Part shown: one piece after another, positions 26,701 through 40,000 of the stretch
How positions within the stretch are numbered: the first letter of the stretch is position 1
Layout: each line of letters starts with the position of its first letter
From: Biscogniauxia marginata
Taxonomy: Eukaryota; Ascomycota; Sordariomycetes; Xylariales; Xylariaceae
Assembly (NCBI GenBank): GCA_022695795.1
Contig: MU404111.1
Coordinates: 1 to 64,000 of the forward strand
Reading direction: 5' to 3'
Length of the DNA stretch: 64,000 nt
The notes under the pieces: generated by a model
What the model was told of the DNA's origin: nothing
The model's database searches: none
Seen by the model: only the letters and a program-made list of their open reading frames with translations
Translations under genes and position numbers: made by a program

Positions 26701-27347
26701 TTTTTAAGCGTTTGATCCGTTTTCTAAATGATTTTTTAATATTGGTTAAAACCAGGTTAAGGCGGTTTCGACGAGGAGCTAAAATACTATAAAAACCTTT
26801 TATTCTTTAGTAATAATCGTTTTATAATAAAACCGTAAATATGTTTCGGCTTAAATTAAAAATCCCTTTAAATCGCTTAACCTATTATATTTATTAGGTG
26901 TAATTAGTTTAAAACCCTTCACGTCGAAGGTTATTATATTGTTTTTGTCGTTTAAGTTATTAGGGTCGCTATCGTTTAAAAGTGGTTTCGGTTATTTGTC
27001 TTTAGGAGGTAAGAGTTATTTTACTTATTTGTTTTTTTTTAGGTGTTTTTTTCTCTTTTTTTTCTTTTTCCTTAGATGATTCTTCGTGCTAAGCTTTCGA
27101 GGTGTTTCCTTATGACTCTTTTTTAATTATAACTATAATTAACTCTTGTGTTAGTTCTTTTAAACCCTTTTTTTGTACCGTAAAAGGACTTAAAGCTTTC
27201 GTTTAAGAGCTTATTAATTATTATTCTTTTATTTGTTTCTTTTTTTATTGCTTTTTAGTTTTAAGGGGTATATTTATCTTGAGATTGTTTAATTAAAAGT
27301 CCCTCCTTTTAAACCAATGTTAAGCATTAATTAAGGAGCTATTAAAA

Positions 27348-27777
27348 TGTGACGAACCTCCCTATATATTCCTAGTTAACTGACTTCACAAGTAAATACG
27401 TATTAGGTTTTCTTGATTTAAAAGTAATAATAAATTAAAATTAATTTAATTGTTTTATAATGTTATATTCGTTAAAGAGGTTTTAAGGTACTTTTATTAT
27501 AATATTAAAAAGTGATTATAATTTTAGATTAATAGCTAAGAAACTAAAAGAAAATAAATAAATAAATTAATAAGGAAATTCCAACTTATTTATATAAATG
27601 TCCCTCAGGACTGTATCCAGCGCACCTTCTGGTTCTCCGTATTATCTATCAACCCCGACAGATAATATGTGTGTCCTCTCTCAATTATCTCTTCATGGCA
27701 ACAGATAATAGGGATAAAGGTCACGTAACTAACACGTAACAACGCCCAAGAACAAAACTGTCTTTTAATTCGTAACA
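27348..27777 (-). repeat. Element B right LTR (5' LTR)
   Basis: 430 bp, from TGTGACGAACC to ATTCGTAACA. The first half is RIP-mutated; the second half (27590-27777) has nearly normal composition, the reverse of the left LTR. Confidence 0.92.
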
Positions 27778-28355
27778 GAAACTAGGTTAAGGCAGTTTCG
27801 ACGAGGAGTTAAAATACTGTAAAAACCTTTTATTCCTTAGTAGTAATCGTCCCGTAATAGAACTGTAAATAGGTTCCGGCTTAAATTAAAAATCCCTTTA
27901 AATCGTTTAATTCATTATATTTGCTAAGTGTAATTAGTTTAAAACCCTTTATATCGAGAGTTATTATATTGTTTTTATTATTTAAGTTATTAAAGTCGCT
28001 ATCGTTTAAAGGTGGTTTTAATTATTTTACTTATTTTTTTTCTTTTTTAAGCGTTTTTTCTTTTTCCTCTTTTTCTTCTTTAAATGATCTTTCTTACTAG
28101 GCTTTTAAGGTGTCCTCTTGGGACTTTTTTTTAATTATAATTATAATTAATTTTTATGTTGGTTTTTTTAAACCTTTTTATTATACCGTAAAAGAATTTA
28201 AAGTTTTTATTTAAAAACTTATTAATTATTATTCTTTTACTTATTTCTTTTTTTATTACCCTTTGGTTTTAAGGGGCATGCTTATCTTAAGACGGTTCAA
28301 TTAAAAGTCCCTTTTTTTAAATTAATATCAAGCACTGATTAAAGAGCTATTAAAA

Positions 28356-28810
28356 TGTGACGAACCTCCTTATATATTCCTAATTAATTAACTTTACAAG
28401 TAAATACGTATTAGGTTTTCTTGATTTAAAGGTAATAATGGATTAAGATTAATTTAAGTAATTTATAATGTTTATTCGTTAAAAAGGTTTTAAGGTATTC
28501 TTATTATAATATTAAAAAGTGACTATAGTTTTAGATTAATAGCTAAAAAATGAAAAATTATATATATAAAGAATCCTATTCTTTTTATATTTATTCTCCT
28601 TAATATACATTTTTTCCGTTTAATATATTAAATACCTTTAAATCTAGATAAGTCTCGAGACCAACTCAGACTTACCATGTTAAGTTTATTTTAGTTAATA
28701 GACTGACATAGATTTAATATCACGTGACATTACATAGAATGTGTGCTGTCCCTACAATTCCACACATTCTTGGTCCCTGTTCCGACATCCTTGTTAAGGC
28801 TCCTTCTAAT
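28356..28810 (-). repeat. Element A right LTR (5' LTR)
   Basis: Starts TGTGACGAACC at 28356 after the conserved ATTAAAA end of the internal region. The unmutated part includes CACGTGACATTACA (28721-28734). The end is uncertain, between 28734 and about 28810, because the U3 half has no second clean copy here. Confidence 0.7.
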
Positions 28811-28849
28811 AGAGTCGATTTATAATAATAAGTTATAACTTTTTAACTT

Positions 28850-29693
28850 TATATATTTTAATATTTTTAAAAAATATATATAATAATTACTTAAAAGATT
28901 TAATAAAACGTTATTATTATTACGTTTTAAAAATATTTATTATTATAATAATTATTTTAAATATATAAATTAATTCTTTTTAATTTAAAAAAAGTTAAAA
29001 CATTTATAATAACTCGCGAGGTATTATTATAATTTTATTTTATTATAAATAAAGTTAAAAAGCATTAAAAAGGTTTTTTTATAAATATTATAAATATTTA
29101 TAATTAATTTATAAAAACTATTTTATTACGAGATAAAATTACTCGTTTTCGAGAAATAAATTATATTTTTAATAAGCGACGTAAAACTAAAAATAAGTAA
29201 TTATAAATAAGAGAAATACTTAATATAAAAAAAGGAATAATTTTATAAGTTAAAAAAAATAATATTATAATTAATAATAAAAAAAAGGGATTTAAAAAAA
29301 AGTAATAACTAAATAAAAATAATATAATATATATAGTTAAACTAATTATAATACGCGTATTTATATAATAAATAAAAAGTATTTAATAATTTAGATTTTA
29401 AGGAGTTATAATTAATTTTATTTATTATTAATTTATTATTTTAATTTTAAGGGGTTTTAACTTAGAAATTATAATAAATTAATCGATTTAAATTACGCGT
29501 TAAAAACCCGAATATTTAATATAAAAAAAGTATTTAGTTTTTAAAACGTAAAACTAAAAAAGACGATTCAAATAATAATAATTATTAATTAATTTTAATA
29601 CCGCGTAAATATTTTTTAATAATTAAAATTATAAAAGTTATAAAAACTAGTTTACTTACTTATATAGCTTACTCGTTTATAAAACACGTTAAT
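28850..29693 (+). mobile_element. Decayed DNA-transposon fragment, copy 1
   Basis: This is a direct relative of 29700-30520; long shared blocks include GCGACGTAAAACTAAAAATAAG. Read forward that block gives NKRRKTKNK, a basic stretch like the C-terminus of pogo/Fot-type transposases. The right end (TTATAAAACACGTTA at about 29679-29693) is the inverted counterpart of the family-2 MITE terminus. Frames are broken by many TAA codons. The transposase identity is an inference from a short motif. Confidence 0.5.
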
Positions 29694-29699
29694 TAAATT

Positions 29700-30520
29700 A
29701 ATTCTTTTTAATTTAAAAAAAGTTATTATTATATTATTTATATTTATATAAATAATATATATATCTTTTTTTAATTTCGATATATATTAAGTGTTTTAAA
29801 AAGCTAAAATATTTATAATAATTTAATTATATTATAAATAAAATTAAAAAGTATTAAAAAAGTTTTTTATAAGTATTATAAATACTTATAATTAATTTAT
29901 AAAAACTACTTTAATATTAATATATAAAATGTTTTTATTATAAAATAAAATTACTTATTTTCGAAAAATAAACTACATTTTTAATAAGCGACGTAAAACT
30001 AAAAATAAGTAATTATAAATAAAAGAATTATTTAATATAAAAAAGAAATAATTTTATAAATAAAAAAAATATTATAATTAATAATAAAAAAGGAAAGCCT
30101 CGAAAAAAAGTAATAATTAAATAAAAACGATATAATATATATAATTAATTTAATTATAATACGTGTATTTATATAACGAATAAAAATATAATTAGTAATA
30201 CTTATATAATAAATAAAAAGGAATTTAATAATTTAAATTTTAAGGAGTTATAATTAATTTTAATTTTTTTTAATTTTAAAAAGCTTTAATTTAAAAAATA
30301 TAATAAATTAAATAATATAAATCACGTTTTAAAAAATTAAATACTTAATATAAAAAAGGTATTCGGTTTTTAAAATGTAAAGCTAAATAAAACGGTTTAA
30401 TTAATAGTAATTATTAATTAATTTCGATATAATATAAATAATTTTTAATAATTAAAAGTGTAATAATTATAAAATTTCGTTCGCGAGCTTGTTTTATTTA
30501 CTCGCTTATATAGTATATTA
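29700..30520 (+). mobile_element. Decayed DNA-transposon fragment, copy 2
   Basis: Second copy of the preceding unit in direct orientation, containing the same basic segment (around 29985-30030). It ends with TTCGCGAGCTTGTTTTATTTACTCGCTTATATAGTATATTA, the counterpart of the family-1 MITE terminus at 47530-47574. Heavily RIP-mutated. Confidence 0.5.
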
Positions 30521-30947
30521 TTAATAAAAATAAGATTTTTATTATTTAAAATAATTTTAATATTATTAAGGTTTTTATAATAAAAGTTAAATTAATTTAT
30601 TTTTTTAAGTTTAAATTTTCTTAATTCTTTATTTAAAGTATTAATAATAATTTAAGTTTTAAAAATGTTATAAAGGTAAAACAAGTTAAATATAACTAAT
30701 ATATTCTTATAAAAAAGGGATAAAGCAAAATAAACGCTTATCTTATTTTAAAAGAAGGGGAAAAAAACTACTTTTATATATTTATTACAAGTTAAAGATT
30801 AACTTAAAGCAAGTATAATACGTGTTAATAGCTTTTATAACTTTTATTTATAATAAAAAGTTTTGTTACGTTTAATATATTTAATATTACTTATAAATAC
30901 TTTTTTAATATTAATATTTAATTAAATATTTATAAAAATTTTAACGT

Positions 30948-31020
30948 GTCTTATAAGTAAGTGGGCCATATAAATAAGTAGGCCATTTAATTTCCTATAT
31001 AAAATCGACTTTTTAATTTA
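30948..31020. mobile_element. MITE family-2 left-end fragment
   Basis: ACGTGTCTTATAAGTAAGTGGGCC...TTTCCTATATAAAATCGACTTTT repeats the left terminus seen at 13914. The matching right arm is absent and element C begins 200 bp later. Confidence 0.65.
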
Positions 31021-31224
31021 GTTTTAGTTCTTTTATTATTTTTCAATTTTCTTTTCGTTTATATTATAAGTTATTTTTTATTACGCGTTTCTCGATATAA
31101 TTAAGTTTTTAACGGCTTTTATAAAATTAATATATTTAAATTTTATTAAATAATAACGATTTAATAAACGAGTTAAATATCTCTTTTAAAAAGCTTTTTA
31201 TTTACTTTTTAATTATTTATTATA

Positions 31225-31560
31225 TATAACAAACCTCTTTATATATTTTTAGTTAACTAACTTAATAAATAAGTATATATTAGGTTTTCTTAATTTAAAA
31301 GATTTTAAGGTATTTTTATTATAATATTAAAAAGTAATTATAATTTTAAATTAATAATTAAAAAACAAGAATAAATAATTAAATATATAAAAAACCTTAT
31401 TTTTTTTATACTTTTTATTATTGAAGACTTTTTTCATGAGATTTAGCGATCTCGTGAAAATAACGAGATTTTTATTAATTTTATGATTTTATTAAAATAG
31501 CAAGATCGTTAACCTCGAAGTTATATAACTTAAATCATTTAACTAAATAAGGTTATAATA
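31225..31560 (-). repeat. Element C left LTR (3' LTR)
   Basis: TATAACAAACC... (RIP-altered TGTGACGAACC) to GGTTATAATA, 336 bp. Its outer half differs from those of B and D. Confidence 0.85.
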
Positions 31561-34500
31561 TTACTTTTCTCTTTTTAAGGTTTTTATTTTTAAAAACCAC
31601 TTTTCGGTTTCGCTTTTAACGAGTAAATAGGTTTTTATTTTTTTTTAATTATTTCGATTATATTTTATTAAATATATAAAATAATTAAATAATTTTTTAT
31701 AAAAAGTATTACTTAAAAAGCTTTTTTTATTAGTTATTTAAAACGAACTTTTCTTATTATTTTTTATATTAAAAATAATTAAGCGTTTTGCGACGTTTAA
31801 AGTTTTATTTTTAAGTAATTTAAACATATTGCTATTTAATATAAAAAATTTAAAAACAAGTTAAAAAAGTTAAAAAAAAAGCGTATAATTAATAAACATA
31901 AAAATTATTTTTAAAAATATTAATAATTTAAAGAAATTAAAACGTGTTAAACGTAAAAAGAAAAGATAAAAATATTTAAAAATAATATAAATTATTTTTT
32001 TTTAATTAATTTTAATTAAATTAAAACTTTAATTTTTAAGCCTTTTTAATTACTCTAGATTTTAACGGTAAAACTTTATAAATTCGTTTATTAAGTTTTT
32101 TAAATGTTTAAATATTTTTAAATATTTTTTAATAAATAACTTTCTTATTTAATAAAATATTATAATTAATTATTAACTTATTTTAAATTTAATATTTTTT
32201 TATTTCGTATTTATTAAGATTTTTTTTAAATTTTAGTTGGTTTTTTAACGAGGCGTTTTTTAGTATTAGTTTTAAAAATAAAATATAAAATATAAAATAT
32301 AAAATATATTTTAATAAAAAATTTTTTTAATTAATTTTTAAAACGACTTTTTTAATTTTATATAATTTTAACTTTTTAAATTTAAGTTTTTTGTTAAGCC
32401 GTTTTATTTTAATTTAAAGCGTTTTTATTAACGCGTTTTGTCGTTAACGAAATAAGTAAATTATATTTTTTCTTTTAAAAATTAGTTTTTTAATTCTTTT
32501 TTTATTATAATACTTTGTTATTTTGTTTTAAATAAATTATAATTATATTATTTAAACTTTTTCGAATAATATTTTTACTCTCGAGGTTTTTATTTCGATT
32601 TTTAATATTTTTATAAGTTTAATTAATTATTTTTAAATTTTTGTTTTTTAATTATATATTATCTTGTATAATAATATTTTTATATTTTCATTAATTGAAA
32701 TGTTATATATTATTTATTTATTTATTTTTTAGTTAATATAACTTTAAAAATATTATTTTATTATTTAATTTAGTTTTTTTATTTATCTATTTAATTAAAA
32801 ATAATACGTTATAAATAATTTTTATTTAACTTTTATTCGTTTTATTAAGTTAATTTAAAATTTTAATATAAATAACTTATTTTTATTTAAAATAATACGT
32901 TTTAATAATTTATATTTATTAATATATTTTTTTAAGAAATTAAAAATTAATTATTTTATTATACTTAACTCGTTAAACGATAAAAAGTAAATATACTTCG
33001 TAAATTAATTAACGATTATTTATATATTATTATAAAGTATTTTTATAATAAGGTTTTTTAATTTAAGAAGTTTTATTATAAAATTTTATATAATTATATA
33101 TTATATTTTTTTAAGTATTTAAATTAATTATAATAATTTATATAATTTATATAGTAATATTTTAACTTTATTATAAATATTATAACTTTTTATAACTTTT
33201 TTTATAATCGTTTTAACGTTTTAAAGATTCTTTAATAACTATATAAAAAATTTATTTTATATTTATTTCGATATATAAACTTTTTCTTTATACGAAAAAA
33301 GTTCGTCGTTAGTTCTTTATTAAAACTATAATTACTTTTCTTTTTAATTATAACTTTTTTTAAAACGTTATTTTTAGTTTTTTATATTAATTTACATATA
33401 AATTAATATAACTAATTCGTTATTTTATTATTTAAACATTTAAACATTTCTTTTATTAACTTTTAATTTATAATTTCCTTTTTTACTAAAAAGATTTATT
33501 TAAATGTTTTTAATATAATAAATTTTAAAATTAAAATTAAATAAAAAAATCATTTAATATTTATATTTTTAATTAAGCGTTTATATTATTATAAATTATA
33601 TAAGGTTTTTATAATTTAAATAAATATTAATAAATTCTTTAATTTTATTAAATTATAATTTCTTATTATAAATTTAATAGTTTAATTTAACATCGTATAA
33701 TACTTTAAATAAATACGCGACTAAGTATTATTTTTTAATTATTTTAAAATTATTTCGATAGTAAAATTTAAAACGTTTATTTTTAATCGTTTTTTCTTGT
33801 TTTCGTTTAAAAGTTTATATATAACTTTATTAATTATAACTTTTTTTATTTTCGTTAAAATAATTAATTTTATTAATAATTTAATAATTCGCTTAAAATC
33901 TTAAATAAGTTATTTAACGTAATTAATAAAACCAAGAAATATATATATATTTATAATACTTTTAAGTTTTAATTAATTTTTAATTATTATTATTTTTCCT
34001 TTTTAAATATATATTTCTTTTAAACTTATTATAAATTTTAAATAGTTTAGTTTTTTAATATATTATTTACTTTTAATTAAATAAATAAATAAATTTACCT
34101 TTTTTAAAGTTTTTAATACTTATTTTATATGTTTTTATATTCTTTTTCATTTTTAAGTAAATTAATATATTATTTAAATAAATAAATATAAATTTATTTA
34201 AAAACTTATAAAAATTATTATAATTATATATTAAAACGTAATAAATATATTAATAAGTTTAAATAATATAACTTTATATTTATAATATTTATATATCGTT
34301 TAAAAAGCGATATATTATTCGTATTTTTTAGTTATTTTAATTATATAATAATTATCGCAAAGGTTTAATATTATAAAAATTTAAGCTTTATTAATTTATT
34401 TTTTTATAAGTTTTATTAATAATAATAAATACTCTTTTTTTATTAAAATGTTATTTTTCGTTTTTATTAACCTTTAATATTATAATTATTAAGTATTTTA

Positions 34501-36646
34501 ATAAAGACTTTAACTTTTTAATATATCTTTTATTAAGGTCTTTTTAAATTCCTTTTTATAATGCTTTTTATTTTTCTTAATTTATAAAATATATTAAAAA
34601 TAATTTTAATTATTTTCTTTTTTTAAAGTAAATTTAATAATTTTATTAATTATATTTTAATAATTCTTTTTTATTTTATTTTTAAATAATTTATAAAAAT
34701 AAAAATATTTATATAATATTCTTTTCGTTAAATTTTTAAGTTTAATTATTTAAATTATATAAACGACATATTTCGTTTTTATATTCGTTTTTTTAATGTT
34801 ATTTATAATATTTATTTTATAATTTATAATAATTAACTCTTTTTAATTTTAATTTTAATAAAATTTATTTATTTCGAAATTTATTTGTAAATTACTTTTT
34901 TTAAGTTAATTTATTTTTAAAATTATATCGTAATTTAATATATATATAATATTAAAAATAACTTACTTAAAATGTTTTTAAATAATTATTAAAAAAAGAA
35001 TTATTTTTTAATATTTTATTATTTTTATAACTAAATATATCTTTTTTAAAGTTTTATAATTTATATAAATTTTATTTATATATTTATAATATATTATCTT
35101 TTTAAACTATTTTAATTAAAATATTTTTTTATTTCTTTTTATTATATTTAATTTTAATTATAATAATATTATTAAGTTTTAATTAAACTTTATATAAAGA
35201 TTTATTATTTATAGCTTCTTATTATTTTATTAATAAAAGTTTTTATCGTTTTTTAGTTTTTTACGGTTTTTTTTTTAGGTTTTTTCGAGTCGTTATAACT
35301 TTAATTTCATTTTATTTTTAAGCTTTTATAAAAACGTGTTTTTAGTAATTATTATTTCGATAATTTTTTTAATTTCTTTTTATATAATAAAAAGTAAAAA
35401 CTTTATATATTAAAACTTTAATTTTCTTTTAAAGGCTTTTTTATAATTTAAAATTATTTTTTTATTAATTCGATAATTTTTAAGGTTTTAAATTATTTTC
35501 GAATAAAAAGCGTAATTTTTAGGTTTACTTATTAAAAATAACTCGATATCTCTTTATAAGTTTAATTATACGTATTTTTATTTATTATTTCATTAAATGC
35601 TTTTTTATAAAATCAAATAAATTAATATCGTATTTAACTCGTTTTTCGAGCTAGTATAAAAAATGTAATTCTTTTTATAATTTTTATAATTTCTTTTTAA
35701 TTTCGTTTTTTTCGAAACCCGTTTTAAGTAACTTATATATATCGCAAAATATTAAAATATAATATATATAACTTTTAATAATTATTTAGTTATTTTTTTA
35801 GAACTTAAATAAAAATAATAAGTTTTTAAATAATATAACTATTATAAAACGTTATTATAAATATATTTGTTTTTTTCCGTGTTATTATTTTTTAGTTTTT
35901 AAGAATAATAACCGGTTTTATTTTTAAAGTTTTTATATATTTAATAAACGTTATTAATATAAAAGTTTTAATATAATAATATATATTCTTTTTATAACTT
36001 TATTATTTTATTTTTATTAAAGTAAAATGTTTCGTTTTTTAGTTATTTAACTATTTTTAACTTTAATTTAGGTTTTTTACTTAATAACTTATTAAGCTAA
36101 TTAATATTATTTAAGTTTTAATAAACATCGTAATTATTATTTATATAAAAATTTTAATATATTTTATATTTATTATCGTTATAATAACTTTAATTTAATT
36201 TTTAAGTCGTATTTTAATTTATAAATATTATATTTATATAATAATTCGTTTTTGTTACATTTTTATTTAGCTTATTTTAAAGTAAAATACTTTAAATATA
36301 AATAATTATATTTTAAATAGTTTTTAAAGTTAATTTAATAATAATAAACATTTAATTTACTTTTTTATTATTTTTAAAAAAAACCTTTATTTTGAATGTT
36401 TTTTTCTCGAGTTAAGAAATTCTTTTTATTTTTAGTTTTTATTTTTTAAAATTTCGATACTCGTTTTTATAATGTTTTTTCTTTTTATAATTAAAATACT
36501 TAATAATCGACTTATTTCGGTTTTTTTACTTCTTTTAAATAATATTAATTTTAATAAGATTTAATTTAATTTTAATATTTTTCCTTATTTCGATATTACT
36601 TTTATAATTTTCTCTTTTTTATTAATCGCCGTTTTTTCGTTATATC

Positions 36647-37099
36647 TATGACGAACCTCCCTGTGTGTTCCTAGTCAGCTGACTTCACAGGTAAGTACGT
36701 ACTGGGTTTTCTTAATTTGAAGGTAATAGTGGGTTAAGATTGGTTTAATTGATTTAGAATGTTATGTTCGTTAAAGAGGTTTCAAGGTACTCTCACTATA
36801 GTATTAAAAAGTAACTATAATCTTAAATTAATAGCTAAAGAACGAGAGACTAATTACACAAGGAAATTTTAATCTACTTATACTCGTTTTTCCTTATATA
36901 TACTTCTACTATTTAATATATTAAATATTAATGGATATGAAATCCCTTAATATTTATCCCTGTTAAATATAATATCTCACTATATTCACGTTACGTGAGG
37001 TTATATCATGACCGAAACGGAATTAATTGGTTTATTAATTCCTTGGTTCGTGTTACGACACCTTGGTATAAAATTCCTTTATTCCCATAGTTCGTAACA
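36647..37099 (-). repeat. Element D left LTR (3' LTR)
   Basis: 453 bp, TATGACGAACC to ATAGTTCGTAACA; partner of 43648-44100. Confidence 0.92.
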
Positions 37100-40000
37100 C
37101 TATTTCTCCCCTCCTAGAATTTTTATTTTAAAAATTATTTTTAATAAATCATTCTTTCTTCCCTTTATAATAATTATATTTAGCAATCGTATTACTAAGC
37201 GTTATCGTTTAAACCAGAAATTTAAACGTAAAAAACTTATATATTAAATAAATAAATTAGGTTTTAATCTTAAAATTATACCTTATTCTCGTTATTTCGA
37301 TTAAGCGCTTAAGTATGTCATGGTAAAAAAAGAGTCTTGAAAATGTAGTAAATATATTTATAAGGGCTGTCCCTATAATAAAACCGGTATTGCTTTAAAC
37401 TCCTTTAATTGGTTAAACGGAGAAAACTCTTCTTTTTTATTAAGCCGAAATAACTCGCCTATAATCGGAAATCAACCGTTCTCAAATCGAGATTAATAAG
37501 TTTATTAATTATATATTACATTTATGTCGTTAGCGAGACTTTCTTAAACAAAAAAGTCTTAAAATGTTATAACGAAGTCTTTAAAACCTAGATAAGCTAG
37601 AAAAGCAGGAGCGTTTAAAGGAAGAACAAGAGCGTTTTTAGGCCGAATAATAATTTTTAGTAGAATAGGTTAGAGTTGCTTCCGAGGCCGTTCTCTTCTT
37701 TAACCTGTCTTTCCTAAATCAGGATCCTGACTTTCAGGCCCTTTTGGTCGATCTGGGTTCTGTCGGTGAAAATTCGTAAGTTTTTCTATTAAGTTTTTTA
37801 GGTGCTTAAAAGATTCTTAAGTGTTTTCCTCGAGTAGGTAATCTTCTTATTTAACAAAATATTACAATTAACTTTTAACTCGTTTTAAATTTAATATCTT
37901 TTCTACTTTATACTTATTAAAATTCTTTTTAAATTTTAGTTAGTTTTTTAATATAACGTTATTTAATGCTAGTTCTAAGAGCGAAACATGAAATACAAAA
38001 TATATTCTAGATCTTTTTAGTAATATTAACTTATAATTAACTTTTAAAATAATTTCTTTAATCCTATATAGTCCTAATTTCTTAAATTTAAGTTTTTCGT
38101 TAAGTTATTTTGTTTTAATTTAAGGTGTTTTTAATATTACGCCTTGTCGTTAGCGGAGTAAATAAATTATAATTTTTTTTATAATCGTTATTATATTACC
38201 TAGATCTTTTTGGATAATACTTTTACTTTCGGGGCCTTTATTTCGATTTTTAGTGCTTTTGTGAGTTCGATTGGTTGTTTTTAAACTTCCGCCTTTTATT
38301 TATACACTGCCTTGTGTAGTGATATTTTTATATCTTTGTTAATTAAAGTGTTATATACTATTTAGGCTATTAATAATAATTCTACTTAATTATTTATTTC
38401 CTAGTTGACATAATTTCGTAAATATTATTTTATTATTTAATTTAGTTTTTCTATTTATTCGTTAGTTTAAGGGTAATACGCTATAAACAATTTTTGCTTA
38501 ATTTCTATTCGTTTTATTAGGCTAATCCAAAATTTTAACGTAAATAATTTGTCTCTATTTAAAATAACGCGTTTTAGTAACCCATATTTATTAACGTACT
38601 TTTTTAGGAAATTAAAGGCTAATTATTTTATTATGCTTGATTTGTTAAATAGTAAGAAGTAGGCGTATTTCGTAAGTCTATTAACGATTACTTATATGCT
38701 ATTATAAGGTACTCCTATAGTAAGATCTTTTAACTCTAGAAGTTTCACTACGAAATCCCATGCAATTATGTGCCACGTTTTGTTAGGTATCTAGGTTAGT
38801 TATAATAATCTATATGGTTTATGTCGTGATACTTTAGCTTTATTATAAATATTATAATTCTTTATAATTCTTTTAACTATTTGTCGTATTCTTAGAAAGT
38901 CAAATTCTTCCTAAAGTCGTTTTATTATTTTAAAAATCCCTTAGTAGCTATATAGAGAATGTTTGTGAAATTCTTTAACGAATTCGTTCTGTACTCGTTC
39001 TAATACGTATACCTTTTCTTTATACGAGAGAAGTTCGTCGCTAGATCCTTGTTAAAACTATAATTGTTTTTCCTTTTAATTATAATTTTCCTTGAATCGT
39101 TATTTCTAGTTTCTTATATTAATTCATATGTAAATTAATACAATTAATCCGTTATTTTGTTGTTTAAATATCTAGATATTTCTTTTATTGATTTTTAATT
39201 CATAATCTCCCTTTTTATTAAAAAGATCTATTTAAATATTTTCCTTTCTCTTAATATGCTAGATTTTAAAATTGAACTTAAACAAGAAAATCATTTAACG
39301 CTCGTGTTTTTAGTTAAGCGTTTATATTGTTATAAATCGTATAAGGTTTTTATAGTTTAAATAAATATTAATAGGTTCCTTAGTTTCGCTAAGTTATAAT
39401 TCTTATTCTTTTAATGCTTTAATAACTATTAATAGTTTTTTATTATAAATCTAATAATTCAATTTAGCACTATATAGTGCTTTAAATAGGTACGTAATTA
39501 GGTACTATTTCTTATTATCTTTTAATTACTTTAAAATTGCTTTAATAGCGAAATTTAAGGCGTTTATCCTTAGTTGTTTCTTTTTATTTTTGTTTAAAAG
39601 TTTATATATAACCTCACTAGTTATAACTTCTTTTAGCTGCTAAAAAGCTTATTTAGCTTCTTTAATAAAATGGAAAGCTTCTCTTATTTTTACTAAGGTA
39701 GTTAATTCCGTTAATAGTTTAGCGATACACCCGAAATCTTTAATAAGTTATTTAATATAATTAACAAAGCCAAGAAATACGCGTATGTTTATAATACTCT
39801 TAGGTTTTAACTAATTTTTAACTATTGCTATTTTTCCTTTTTAAATATAAATTTCTCCTAGACTTATTATAAACCCTAAATAATTTAGTTTTTTAACATG
39901 CCATTTACTTTTAGTCGAATAAACAAATAAGTTCGCTTTTTCTAAGGCTTCCAACATTTATTTTACATATTTCTTATGTTTCTTCTCATTTTTTAAGTAA

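Larger units (their letters stand above)
20289..27777 (-). mobile_element. Gypsy/Ty3 element B, complete, nested in A
   Basis: It is 7.49 kb including two LTRs, flanked by the 5-bp duplication GAAAC (20284-20288 and 27778-27782). On the minus strand a Gag zinc knuckle C-x2-C-x4-H-x4-C (CFNCRKKKHYKNKC) lies at 26161-26202. Downstream in the coding direction the reverse-transcriptase motif FVFVYLDDILIYS surrounds YLDDIL at 23697-23714. The order Gag then RT, with integrase expected towards 21-22.8 kb, is Gypsy/Ty3. A polypurine tract (AAAACGGGAAATAG on the minus strand) abuts the left LTR. Stops in all frames show it is inactive, but its key motifs are the best preserved of the four copies. Confidence 0.93.
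14303..28810 (-). mobile_element. Gypsy/Ty3 element A, split by nested element B
   Basis: The left LTR starts at 14303. Internal sequence runs to 20288, is interrupted by element B, and resumes at 27783-28355 before the right LTR at 28356. Sequence on both sides of B joins into the same order seen uninterrupted in other copies (around 26745-26790). Without B the element is about 7 kb, the same as its relatives. Coding is on the minus strand: the reverse-transcriptase catalytic motif reads YLNNIL at 17379-17396 instead of YLDDIL, so both aspartates are lost by G-to-A changes. It is heavily RIP-mutated and dead. The outer ends of the LTRs are hard to fix and I found no target-site duplication. 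Confidence 0.85.
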
